Of a stretch of DNA of 64,000 nucleotides, positions 1 through 8,181 are shown piece after piece. The position numbers and the translations under genes were made by a program. Numbering within the stretch: the first letter of the stretch is position 1; every line of letters starts with the position of its first letter. Origin of the DNA: Bacteroidales bacterium (lineage in GTDB: Bacteria; Bacteroidota; Bacteroidia; Bacteroidales; JAADJA01); assembly GCA_020438105.1 (NCBI GenBank), contig JAGQVE010000001.1, positions 1-64,000 of the forward strand, given 5' to 3'. The notes under the pieces were generated by a model. That model saw only the letters and a program-made list of their open reading frames with translations, had not been told where the DNA came from and ran no database searches.

Positions 1-486
1 CAGCTACGGGGCTATATTAAATTCAAAAACTTTGAAATTACCGATTGGGAAATTCATCAAAGCAACAGGGACCTTCCATTTGTTACGGTTGATTTAAAAT
101 ATACGGCATCTCATTTCTTAAAGTCACAGTCACAGTTTATTTATGGTGCCATCCCACCTTTAAACACTGAAATATTCAATCTTAAAAAAGAACGGAAATG
201 GCCGCTCGTACTGATGTATCCAATTCATATCAGCGACTCACTGTTTATTGGTTATAACAGTACAATGGAACCTACCTTGCGCGATGACATTCATTTAAAA
301 TCCGATTTTGGACATTATTCCTTTGAATACAAAATCACCAAAAGTGGTGAATTGCTCATTATCCGGAAATTATTGATTTACCAGGGCAAATATGAAAATG
401 AAGTATATGATGCCTTTAAGGCATTTATTGATCAAATCAAAAATATAGAATCAAAAAATCCCATTGTTCTAAATAAAATACTATGA
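1..486 (+). CDS. DUF3857-type protein, C-terminal part (5' truncated by window edge)
   Basis: The frame is open from base 1 and ends at a TGA at 484-486, so only the last 161 residues are visible. The tail, with a FGHYSFEYKI stretch and YDAFKAFIDQIKNIESKN near the end, is the kind of ending I associate with Bacteroidetes DUF3857/transglutaminase-like exported proteins. The stop overlaps the next start (ATGA at 483-486), so the two genes are translationally coupled and probably co-transcribed. The next gene is of the same family, so this is a tandem pair. The catalytic core is outside the window, so activity cannot be judged. Confidence 0.65.
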   Translation, partial: QLRGYIKFKNFEITDWEIHQSNRDLPFVTVDLKYTASHFLKSQSQFIYGAIPPLNTEIFNLKKERKWPLVLMYPIHISDSLFIGYNSTMEPTLRDDIHLKSDFGHYSFEYKITKSGELLIIRKLLIYQGKYENEVYDAFKAFIDQIKNIESKNPIVLNKIL

Positions 487-2471
487 AAATATTAAAACCA
501 ATTGCGCTGTTGCTGCTTTCTGCTTTTTTCATTCAACAAAACACAAGAGCAGGTGAATTATCTCATGAATACGGCGAAGTAACCCAGGCTGATTTTGACC
601 TTAAAGCCGAAGGGTTCCTGAAAGATGCGGATGCAGCGGTAATATATGATATTGGCGAATCGGATTTTTATTATTCAGATTACAAATTTGTTATTAATTT
701 CCAGCGAAAAACCAGAATTAAAATATTTACAGAAGCAGGAATTGAAAATGCAGAAATAACAATTCCTTTTTATAAAAGTGATGATTTCACTGAAAAAGTT
801 TCAGACATCAAGGCTGTTACTTATAATCTGGAAAACGGTGTGATAACAGAAACAACCCTTTACAATTCACAAATTTTCGAGGAGAAGATCAACGAAAACT
901 GGTATATAAAAAAATTCACCCTGCCCTCGGTGAAAGCCGGATCAATTATTGAATTCCGATACGACCACGACACCCCATACAAATTTAATCTCCAGGATTG
1001 GGAGTTTCAGCGCGAAATCCCAACCCTTTTCAGTGAATACACCGTTCATCTTACTCCCTTTTATAACTATTTCTTTCTGCTTCAGGGAGCTGATCATTTC
1101 GAAAAACAGGAATCGTTTGAGGAAAAGGGACTGCCCAGGATGTACGGCGCTATGGAATACAGGATGAAAACACACCGGTTTATCAAAGAAAATATCCCCG
1201 CTTTTGAAGAAGAGGCATTGATTACTTCAAAAGAAGATTATATCATCAAGCTAGACTTCCAGTTAATGAGCGTGATCCGTTCGGATGGCAGTCGGATTGA
1301 ATACATGACCACATGGGAAAATTTTATCAAAGATCTGCTTAAAGACGAAAATTTCGGGAAATTTCAAAATGCTTTGGAACGAAAATCAAAGGCTTTTGTG
1401 AAAGAAAACAATTTGCTGGCTCTGTCTCCGGCTGAAAGGTTTTTGTTTATTGTAGATCATGTTAAAACCCATTACGTTTGGGACAAAAGAAACCGACTGT
1501 ACTCGCAGCAATCGGCTTCTGAATTTTTGAAAAATCAAAAAGGCAATTCAGCAGAAATAAACCTATTTCTGACTGCTCTCCTGAATGCCGCAGAGATTGT
1601 TGCATATCCAGTAATATTGAGCACCCGCGATCACGGTAAAATAAAACTTGATTATCCCTTTTATCGCTTCTTCAATTATGTAGTTGTTGCTGCAATTATT
1701 GATGATAAATTGGTTATGACGGATGGGTCAGCCATTTATCTGAGAAACGACAAAATACCTTCAAAATGCTTTAATGATAAAGGCTTGATCATGAAATCGG
1801 ATGAAGTAGAATGGTTACCACTAACCGACACCCAAATATCAAGTAATTTTATTAATATTAATATTAAAATAAGTCCTGATTTTGATACCATTACCGCCGA
1901 CATTAGCGATGTTTCTCAACTTTATATTGCTGAAGAAATGAAATCAGTGTTTGGTGACAATTTAATTGACCTGAAAAAAAGTGTCGAAAACAAGGGGTAT
2001 GAGCAGGTAAATGTATCGGAAACAAGAAATTTTGATGATCCAAACAAACCTTACATTGTGATTTATTCGATTAAGAAAGGGATTGATCACTTTGATGATA
2101 AATATTTAGTGCCCCCATTCCTTAATGAGCCGGTAAGTAAAAACCCACTTAAAGGAAAGGAAAGAAACTATCCCATGGATATGACCTATCCAAAACGTTT
2201 CACTTTTATGACTGAAATTACCATACCCAAAGGCTATAAACTAACAGGTATTCCGGCTGCTCAAAATTATGACGATGATTTAACAGCCAGCAAATATAAT
2301 ATTACATCCACCGATTCAACGGTATCTATCAATGCGTCCTATGAATTTAAAAAATCGGTTTACAGTTATACCAAATACCACAAATTAAAGGCTTTCTACA
2401 ACCAAATCATCAAACAATTTAATGAGAACCTGGTGTTTGAGAAAACAAATGAAGAAGCGAAGATGGACTAA
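483..2471 (+). CDS. Exported DUF3857 / transglutaminase-like protein
   Basis: 662 residues starting with a signal peptide (MKILKPIALLLLSAFFIQQ then NTRAG), so the protein is exported. The N-terminal half, with aromatic-rich beta strands such as WYIKKFTLPSVKAGSIIEFRY, matches the DUF3857 domain. The middle (roughly residues 290-430) has the arrangement of a transglutaminase-like fold: a helix with FLKNQKGNSAEINLFLTALL, where the usual catalytic Cys is replaced by Ser/Ala near GNSAE, followed by ILSTRDHG. The missing Cys suggests a non-catalytic binding or structural role. The C-terminal part is a beta-rich DUF3858-like region. It overlaps the preceding relative by four bases. Members of this family are abundant in Bacteroidetes, mostly of unknown function. 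Confidence 0.75.
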   Translation: MKILKPIALLLLSAFFIQQNTRAGELSHEYGEVTQADFDLKAEGFLKDADAAVIYDIGESDFYYSDYKFVINFQRKTRIKIFTEAGIENAEITIPFYKSDDFTEKVSDIKAVTYNLENGVITETTLYNSQIFEEKINENWYIKKFTLPSVKAGSIIEFRYDHDTPYKFNLQDWEFQREIPTLFSEYTVHLTPFYNYFFLLQGADHFEKQESFEEKGLPRMYGAMEYRMKTHRFIKENIPAFEEEALITSKEDYIIKLDFQLMSVIRSDGSRIEYMTTWENFIKDLLKDENFGKFQNALERKSKAFVKENNLLALSPAERFLFIVDHVKTHYVWDKRNRLYSQQSASEFLKNQKGNSAEINLFLTALLNAAEIVAYPVILSTRDHGKIKLDYPFYRFFNYVVVAAIIDDKLVMTDGSAIYLRNDKIPSKCFNDKGLIMKSDEVEWLPLTDTQISSNFININIKISPDFDTITADISDVSQLYIAEEMKSVFGDNLIDLKKSVENKGYEQVNVSETRNFDDPNKPYIVIYSIKKGIDHFDDKYLVPPFLNEPVSKNPLKGKERNYPMDMTYPKRFTFMTEITIPKGYKLTGIPAAQNYDDDLTASKYNITSTDSTVSINASYEFKKSVYSYTKYHKLKAFYNQIIKQFNENLVFEKTNEEAKMD

Positions 2472-2516
2472 TTATTAGAGAATTGAAATTCCTTTAAATA
2501 ATGAATGTAATTTGAG

Positions 2517-2524
2517 TAATTTTG
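2517..2524 (+). promoter_or_regulatory. Bacteroidetes -7 box before the GH47 gene
   Basis: TAATTTTG fits TAnnTTTG and lies 24 bases before the ATG at 2549. The longest open frame would start at a TTG inside this box (2522), so the box argues for the ATG start. No clear -33 element is visible. Confidence 0.5.
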
Positions 2525-2548
2525 AGTGCCAATGCATATTACACTTCA

Positions 2549-3943
2549 ATGAAAAAATTTATCCCCATTTTCTTGTCATTAGCCCTTTTGATGGCTTGTT
2601 CAGGCAACAATAATAAAAATCAAGATCAGCAGAAGCAAAGTCAACTTGCCCAGCAGGTTAAAGCCGAAACACTCCGTAGTTGGCAGGGTTACAAAACCTA
2701 CGCCTGGGGCAGCGATGTTTTATTGCCTTTAAGCAAAAGCAGCGAAAACTGGTACGACGAACCCCTGTATATTTCCCCCATCGATGCTTACAGCACCCTG
2801 CGTGTTATGGGTTTTGACGATGAAGCCAAAGAGATCGAGAATTACGTGATCGACAGCCTGCACTTCGACAAAGATATTTATGTAAAAGTGTTTGAAGTAA
2901 ACATCCGCGTTTTGGGTGGATTGCTTTCCATGTACCAATACACAGGCAATGAAAAAATCCTGGCTAAAGCCGAAGATTTTGGCAGGCGACTCCTCCCCGC
3001 TTTTGAAACAGGTACCGGCATGCCGGCTTATTGGGTTAACCTGAAAACAGGCAGGATAAAAGGAGATACCATCAATATGGCGGAAGCAGGAACTTACCTG
3101 TTGGAAATGGGAATTCTGAGTTATTACACTAAAGATCCTGTTTTTTACCAAAAAGCTAAAAAAGCCACTTTCGCAGCATACGACCGCCGTTCTGAAATAG
3201 GCTTGATCGGTGAGCGCATGGATATTCAAACGGGCGAGTGGACCAACAGAAGCAGCCATATTTGTGCCGGGGTGGATTCCTATTTTGAATATTTATACAA
3301 AGCCTGGCTCTTGTTTGGTGATCCCGATCTGAAGGATGCCTGGGACAACAGCATTGCGGCTATCGAAAAGTACATTCCCGAAATACAGGACTCACTCGTT
3401 TGGTATGGAAGGGTGGATATGGATTCGGGGGAGCATATCAGCAGCGTGATAACCCTGTATGATGCCTTTTTCCCCGGACTTTTGGCCATCAGCGGCAACA
3501 TTGAAAAAGCGGAAAAACTACAGCGCACCTGGGACTGGCTCTGGAATCAAAACGGATTGGAACCTATGGCTTATGATTATAAAAAGCACGAGCCCACATA
3601 TCCGGTTTACGATCTGAACCCAGAGATCATCGAATCGGCTTATTACCTGTTTCATTTCACCGGCGATTCCACCTATTATAATATGGGTGTAACTTACTGG
3701 AACGATATTTTACAATATTGCAAAAACGATATGGCTTTTAATGCCATCGAAAATGTGGTTACCAAAGAAAAGCGCGACTACATGGCCACCTATTTCTTCG
3801 CGGAAACACTCAAATATTTTTATTTGCTTTTTGGCGATCACGGAACCTTCAATTTCGATGATTATATCTTCACCACCGAGGCACATACCTTCAGAAGAGA
3901 TCAGTTTAACAAAACAGAAGCAGCAAAAAGGTTGGGATTTTAA
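2549..3943 (+). CDS. GH47-like alpha-mannosidase lipoprotein
   Basis: 464 residues from ATG 2549, beginning with a lipoprotein signal (MKKFIPIFLSLALLMAC, lipobox LMAC). The body carries the recurring (alpha/alpha)7-barrel segments of glycoside hydrolase family 47 (class I alpha-1,2-mannosidases): CAGVDSYFEYLYKAWLLFGD, a FFPGL segment, NPEIIESAYYLFHFTGD, and the hallmark near the C terminus, FTTEAHTF, whose Thr binds calcium in characterised GH47 enzymes. Length agrees with a single catalytic domain. The predicted role is trimming of alpha-1,2-linked mannose at the cell surface. GH47 is best known from eukaryotic N-glycan processing; bacterial members exist but are fewer. It stands alone, with no SusC/D pair in view. 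Confidence 0.8.
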   Translation: MKKFIPIFLSLALLMACSGNNNKNQDQQKQSQLAQQVKAETLRSWQGYKTYAWGSDVLLPLSKSSENWYDEPLYISPIDAYSTLRVMGFDDEAKEIENYVIDSLHFDKDIYVKVFEVNIRVLGGLLSMYQYTGNEKILAKAEDFGRRLLPAFETGTGMPAYWVNLKTGRIKGDTINMAEAGTYLLEMGILSYYTKDPVFYQKAKKATFAAYDRRSEIGLIGERMDIQTGEWTNRSSHICAGVDSYFEYLYKAWLLFGDPDLKDAWDNSIAAIEKYIPEIQDSLVWYGRVDMDSGEHISSVITLYDAFFPGLLAISGNIEKAEKLQRTWDWLWNQNGLEPMAYDYKKHEPTYPVYDLNPEIIESAYYLFHFTGDSTYYNMGVTYWNDILQYCKNDMAFNAIENVVTKEKRDYMATYFFAETLKYFYLLFGDHGTFNFDDYIFTTEAHTFRRDQFNKTEAAKRLGF

Positions 3944-4006
3944 TTCCAATAGCTATCACGATCTGGACTAAAAACTAAAAATTTTACGGTGCCTTCGAAA
4001 AATAAA

Positions 4007-4054
4007 GTGCACTTCGACTCCGCCTGCCTGGATCGGCAAACAGGCTCAATGCAC
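4007..4054. repeat. Nested hairpin module
   Basis: An outer stem GTGCA...TGCAC encloses the common module ACTTCGACTCCG...CTCA, which is interrupted by an inner inverted repeat CCTG...CAGG around GATCGG. A nearly identical inner segment occurs in reverse orientation around 63104-63136, and simpler modules occur at 12683-12706 and 25284-25309. Confidence 0.7.
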
Positions 4055-4070
4055 TGCAACTAGGAACTAT

Positions 4071-4098
4071 AAACTTCAAACTTCGAACTTCAAACTAT
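4071..4098. repeat. Heptamer array (RAACTTC) abutting the murB stop
   Basis: Four consecutive 7-base units (AAACTTC, AAACTTC, GAACTTC, AAACTAT) run without a gap; the last one overlaps the murB stop codon (CTA at 4095-4097 on this strand). The same heptamer in reverse orientation (GTTCGAA, GTTTGAA) recurs at 63021-63076. Confidence 0.75.
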
Positions 4099-5111
4099 AC
4101 AACGTTCACCTCCCGTTCCAGCTCCACCCCAAACTTCTCCTTCACCGATTGAAGCACCTTTTCCGAAAGCTCGAACAACTGCTTTCCGTTTGCTTTTCCG
4201 TAATTCACCAGCACCAATGCCTGCCTGGCATGAACACCTGCATCGCCATCGCGGTAGCCTTTCCAGCCGCATTGATCAATGAGCCAGCCTGCTGCCAGTT
4301 TAAAACTGCCGTTATCAAGCGCAAATGAAACCAGGTTTGGAAAACGTTCTTTTAATTCCTGATGTTGTGAGGCGCTTACTTCCGGGTTTTTGAAAAAACT
4401 TCCCGCATTCCCAATTTCAGCGGGGTCTGGCAATTTACTGCGCCGGATATTGATCACCGCCTGCCGCATTGTTTGCAAATTAGGCTCCGTGATTCCCATT
4501 GTTTCCAGCTCCCACAAAATGGTTCCGTAAGAGGTGTTAAAAACCGGCTTTTTATCCAGCCTGAAAGTTACATTCAGGATCAATCCCTTGCCTTTTAAAG
4601 CATTTTTAAAAATGCTGTCACGATAACCAAACTGGCAATCACTTGCAAAAGAAATTGAAGTTTCATTCGTTTCAAAATGCAAATATTCCAGGCTTTCAAA
4701 ATGATCTTTCATCTCCACGCCATAGGCTCCAATGTTTTGAATGGGACTTGCCCCAACATTTCCCGGTATCAGCGACAAATTTTCCAGTCCTCCCCAGCCT
4801 TTCTCAACACAATAAGCCACCAATTGATCCCAATTTAGCCCTGCTCCAGCTTTTACATAAATATAGTCTTCGGTTTCACTGATCACCTCAATGGAATCAT
4901 AGTCATATTTCAGGATAAGCCCTTCAAAGTCTTTGGTAAACATCACATTGCTTCCACCTCCCAAAACCATCACCGGAACCTGTTTTTGTTGCGCAAAATC
5001 TATAGCTTTGCCAACTTCGGCCAAAGAAGCAACCGGCGCAAAATATTTAGCATCTACTTTAAAACCAAAAGTATTCAGGGATTGAAGGGGATAATTTGAC
5101 AATATTTCCAT
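4095..5111 (-). CDS. murB: UDP-N-acetylenolpyruvoylglucosamine reductase MurB
   Basis: 338 residues. It catalyses the NADPH- and FAD-dependent reduction of UDP-GlcNAc-enolpyruvate to UDP-MurNAc in cytoplasmic peptidoglycan synthesis. The FAD-binding region has VLGGGSNVMFTKDFEGLILK. The centre has GNVGASPIQNIGAYGVEMKD, and the C-terminal half has GNAGSFFKNPEVS, containing the catalytic Ser, and the AGWLIDQCGWKGYRDGDAGV segment. Length and the QNIGAYG/YRDSIFK region fit the E. coli-like type I enzyme. The ATG at 5111 is preferred over the TTG one codon earlier. It is divergent from the glycosyltransferase pair and not clustered with other mur genes. Confidence 0.95.
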   Translation of the reverse strand: MEILSNYPLQSLNTFGFKVDAKYFAPVASLAEVGKAIDFAQQKQVPVMVLGGGSNVMFTKDFEGLILKYDYDSIEVISETEDYIYVKAGAGLNWDQLVAYCVEKGWGGLENLSLIPGNVGASPIQNIGAYGVEMKDHFESLEYLHFETNETSISFASDCQFGYRDSIFKNALKGKGLILNVTFRLDKKPVFNTSYGTILWELETMGITEPNLQTMRQAVINIRRSKLPDPAEIGNAGSFFKNPEVSASQHQELKERFPNLVSFALDNGSFKLAAGWLIDQCGWKGYRDGDAGVHARQALVLVNYGKANGKQLFELSEKVLQSVKEKFGVELEREVNVV

Positions 5112-5155
5112 CAATTCAAAATTAGATCATCACAACATTAAACATGCGAATTTAC

Positions 5156-5163
5156 TATTTTCG
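5156..5163 (+). promoter_or_regulatory. Bacteroidetes -7 box before the glycosyltransferase pair
   Basis: TATTTTCG resembles TAnnTTTG with one change and lies 20 bases before the TTG start at 5184. Confidence 0.35.
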
Positions 5164-5183
5164 CGGGCTAATGCGGGAGGAAT

Positions 5184-6299
5184 TTGAAAAAAGTAATTGT
5201 ATCGGTTATTAACGATCTGGTCACCGACCAACGGGTTCGAAAAGTTTGCGACACACTTTCGGAAATGGGTTTTTCCGTTACCCTTGTTGGCCGGATCAAA
5301 AAGGAGAGTCCTCCCCTGCCCGATCGCAATTACAAAATGCTCCGCATGCGCTTGCTGTTCGAAAAAGGTCCTTTTTTTTATGCCGAATACAACCTCCGGC
5401 TTTTTCTGTTGCTTCTTTTCAGAAAGGCTGATTTGCTGGTTTCAAATGACCTCGACACGCTTTTGCCAAATTTTTTGATCCATAAATTTAAAAAGATCCC
5501 CCTCGTTTACGACAGCCATGAGTTGTTTACCGAAACTCCCGAAGTGATCCACCGGAAATTTGTAAAACGCACCTGGGAATGGATCGAAGGCTGGATATTT
5601 CCAAAACTAAAACATGTTTTCACAGTGAGTGATGGCATTGCTGAAATTTTCAATAAGAAGTATAAGGTGGATGTGAAAGTGGTGAGAAATGTTCCGCCTG
5701 AACTCACATTCGAAACAACAAAAAGCAGGATTGATCTTGGATTGCCAATTGATCAGAAAATACTTATTTTACAGGGTTCAGGCATCAATATTCAGCGTGG
5801 TGCTGAGGAACTGATTGGTGCTATGCAATACCTCGAAGGTTACCTTTTGCTGATCATCGGTGGTGGCGATGTGATCAGTGATCTTAAAAAACAAAGCGAG
5901 AACTTAAATCTGACTTCCAAAATTCGTTTTATCCCGCGCATTCCGGTCGAAGAGCTTTACCAGTATACCCGGAATGCGGATCTGGGCATCACCATCGACA
6001 AAGACACCAACCTGAATTACCGCTACAGCTTACCCAATAAGCTTTTTGATTACATCCATGCGGGCATTCCTGTGCTGACATCTCCCCTGGTGGAAATTGA
6101 AAAGATCATTCATAAATACAATATCGGCAACACTATCGAAAATCACGATCCAAAACATATTGCCGAAAAAATAAGAGATAGTCTGGCCGATGAAAAACAG
6201 ATAAATCGTTGGCGTGAAAACACTAAGTTTGCAGCCCGGGAGCTTTGCTGGGAAAAGGAATCAAAGAAATTAAAGGAGGTTTATCAACAATATGTCTGA
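5184..6299 (+). CDS. GT4-type glycosyltransferase
   Basis: 371 residues. The frame is closed by a TAA at 5169-5171, leaving TTG 5184 as the only sensible start; a rather good ribosome site GGGAGG lies just before it. The N-terminal domain begins [20 protein letters not shown] and contains [11 protein letters not shown] and [13 protein letters not shown]; the C-terminal Rossmann domain has [38 protein letters not shown] and [16 protein letters not shown]. This is the GT-B fold of family 4 with the nucleotide-sugar-binding helix near the last motif. It acts on an unknown acceptor, probably an envelope glycan or exopolysaccharide. The 3' end overlaps the next glycosyltransferase by 8 bases, so the two are one operon. 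Confidence 0.85.
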   Translation: MKKVIVSVINDLVTDQRVRKVCDTLSEMGFSVTLVGRIKKESPPLPDRNYKMLRMRLLFEKGPFFYAEYNLRLFLLLLFRKADLLVSNDLDTLLPNFLIHKFKKIPLVYDSHELFTETPEVIHRKFVKRTWEWIEGWIFPKLKHVFTVSDGIAEIFNKKYKVDVKVVRNVPPELTFETTKSRIDLGLPIDQKILILQGSGINIQRGAEELIGAMQYLEGYLLLIIGGGDVISDLKKQSENLNLTSKIRFIPRIPVEELYQYTRNADLGITIDKDTNLNYRYSLPNKLFDYIHAGIPVLTSPLVEIEKIIHKYNIGNTIENHDPKHIAEKIRDSLADEKQINRWRENTKFAARELCWEKESKKLKEVYQQYV

Positions 6300-7425
6300 C
6301 AAAATATTACATATCATCGCTTTTGACATTCCTTATCCGCCCAATTACGGCGGGGTGATCGATGTGTTTTATAAACTCAAAGCCCTTCACCGCAAGGGGA
6401 TCGGTATAATCCTCCACTGTTTTGAATATCCGGGTCGGGATCGCTCGGAAGAACTAAATAAATACTGTAAAGAGGTACATTATTATCCCAGGCTGGTGGG
6501 ATTTAATTCGGCTTTGTCATTCAAGCCTTACATTGTTTCCAGCAGGCGTTCGAAAGATTTGTTGCAAAATCTTTTAAATGACGATCATCCCATCCTGTTT
6601 GAGGGCCTGCATTCTTGCTATTACATCAATCATCCGCAGCTGAAAAACCGCATTAAGATATACCGCGAAAGCAATATTGAGCACCGCTATTATTATAATT
6701 TATTCCGGGTTGATAAAAGTCCTTTTAAGAAATTGTATTTTCTACTGGCCAGCTTTAAACTTTGGGCTTATCAGCGAATTTTGGATCATGCCAACCTGAT
6801 GCTGGTTGTATCGGCAGAGGATACCCAATATTTACGTGATCATTTTCCAAAAGTTAAAGTGGAATATTTACCAAGCTTTCATGCCAATGATGAGATCAGC
6901 AGTAAACCGGGTAAAGGAGAATTTGCCTTATACAACGGCAACATTGAAGTTCCGGAAAATGCACATGCTGTTGAATTTCTGATCAATGAAGTGTTCAGCA
7001 AAAACAATTATCAACTGGTGGTGGCGGGGATGAACCCTCCCGAATACATTCGCAAACTGGCTGCGGAACTTCAAAATATTAAGCTTGTAGCCAATCCACC
7101 TGACGATGAAATGTTCAGGCTCATCCGTGAAGCTCAGGTCAATATCCTGGTTACTTTTCAGGCAACCGGACTCAAACTAAAATTACTGAATACACTTTAC
7201 AGTGGCCGGTTTTGTTTGGTAAACCAACCTATGCTCAACGGAACCGGATTAGATACCTTGTGTCATATTGGAAATTCTCCGGAAAGTTTATCAGAACAAC
7301 TCGACCGGCTATTTAACATATCCTTTGAAAAATCAGAAATTGACAAAAGAGAAAAGCTGCTTTTTGAAAGGTTCTCCAACGAGAAAAACGCGGATCGGCT
7401 GATCAGCCTCGTATTCCGGAAATAG
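6292..7425 (+). CDS. Second glycosyltransferase (GT-B fold)
   Basis: 377 residues, starting inside the preceding gene. The N terminus ([28 protein letters not shown]) is the classic glycine-rich acceptor-side loop of GT4-like enzymes. The second domain contains [28 protein letters not shown] and [34 protein letters not shown], matching the donor-binding side. The usual EX7E pattern is not obvious, so it may be a divergent relative. Being coupled to another transferase suggests successive sugar additions to one glycan; the product is unknown. Confidence 0.75.
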   Translation: MSDKILHIIAFDIPYPPNYGGVIDVFYKLKALHRKGIGIILHCFEYPGRDRSEELNKYCKEVHYYPRLVGFNSALSFKPYIVSSRRSKDLLQNLLNDDHPILFEGLHSCYYINHPQLKNRIKIYRESNIEHRYYYNLFRVDKSPFKKLYFLLASFKLWAYQRILDHANLMLVVSAEDTQYLRDHFPKVKVEYLPSFHANDEISSKPGKGEFALYNGNIEVPENAHAVEFLINEVFSKNNYQLVVAGMNPPEYIRKLAAELQNIKLVANPPDDEMFRLIREAQVNILVTFQATGLKLKLLNTLYSGRFCLVNQPMLNGTGLDTLCHIGNSPESLSEQLDRLFNISFEKSEIDKREKLLFERFSNEKNADRLISLVFRK

Positions 7426-7427
7426 TA

Positions 7428-8099
7428 TTAGCCACGTATCACCCGGCCGTTTTCACATTTTAATGTTCGGGCAGGAAATTCCTTAAAAAGGGAATAATTA
7501 TGGGTGGCCATCAACACTGCACGACCGGCATTGCTAATATCAAAGAGTAATTTCATGATGCCCCTTGAAGTCTCGGGATCAAGGTTACCGGTGGGTTCAT
7601 CGGCAAGTATAATATCCGGATCATTTACAAGAGCCCTGGCAATGGCCACACGCTGCTGCTCACCACCTGAAAGTTGATGGGTAAGTTTAAAGCCTTTGGT
7701 TCCCAGCCCCACTTTATCAAGCACATCCTGCGTACGTTGCTCCATCTTTTTTTTATCTTTCCATCCGGTCGATTTCATAACAAAATGAAGGTTTTCAGCA
7801 ACCGACCGATCTGTTAAAAGCTGAAAATCCTGGAATACGATTCCCAGCTTTCTGCGCAAAAACGGGATCTCTTTATTTTTAATGTCATGGAGTTTAAATC
7901 CGGCCACGGATCCGCTGCCTTGCTTGAAAGGAAGATCGGCGTAAATGGTTCTTAACAGACTGCTTTTACCACTTCCTGTTTTACCGATAAGATATACAAA
8001 CTCGCCCCTGTCGACCCGCAGATTTACCTCCGACAAAACCAGTATTTCCCGTTGAAATACCGCGATATTCTCTAATTCGATGATCGTATCCAATGACAT
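7428..8099 (-). CDS. ABC transporter ATP-binding protein, FtsE-like
   Basis: 223 residues from ATG 8099; the longer frame upstream runs through the neighbouring gene and is not credible. Walker A GKTGSGKSS, Q-loop FQDFQLL, signature LSGGEQQRVAIARAL, Walker B IILADEPTGNLDPETS and the H-loop ATHNYSLF are all intact. Length, the TGNLDPETS stretch and the ending match FtsE, the ATPase that with FtsX controls peptidoglycan hydrolysis at division; LolD/MacB-type ATPases are close alternatives. No ftsX is adjacent, but it is often unlinked in Bacteroidetes. Its start region overlaps the divergent promoter region of the next gene. Confidence 0.85.
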   Translation of the reverse strand: MSLDTIIELENIAVFQREILVLSEVNLRVDRGEFVYLIGKTGSGKSSLLRTIYADLPFKQGSGSVAGFKLHDIKNKEIPFLRRKLGIVFQDFQLLTDRSVAENLHFVMKSTGWKDKKKMEQRTQDVLDKVGLGTKGFKLTHQLSGGEQQRVAIARALVNDPDIILADEPTGNLDPETSRGIMKLLFDISNAGRAVLMATHNYSLFKEFPARTLKCENGRVIRG

Positions 8100-8101
8100 A
8101 G

Positions 8102-8134
8102 TTTGTATATATCTGTCAAAAATACGTAATTTTG
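8102..8134 (+). promoter_or_regulatory. Bacteroidetes promoter (TTTG, 21 bp, TAATTTTG)
   Basis: TTTG at 8102-8105 and TAATTTTG at 8127-8134 are separated by 21 bases, close to the usual spacing of a Bacteroidetes -33/-7 pair. Transcription would begin around 8140, after the ATG at 8137, which supports the GTG at 8182 as start of the gene downstream. Confidence 0.5.
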
Positions 8135-8181
8135 TTATGGCAGATTGTACTGAGTTTTTAACCTGGCTAAATATTAATAAA

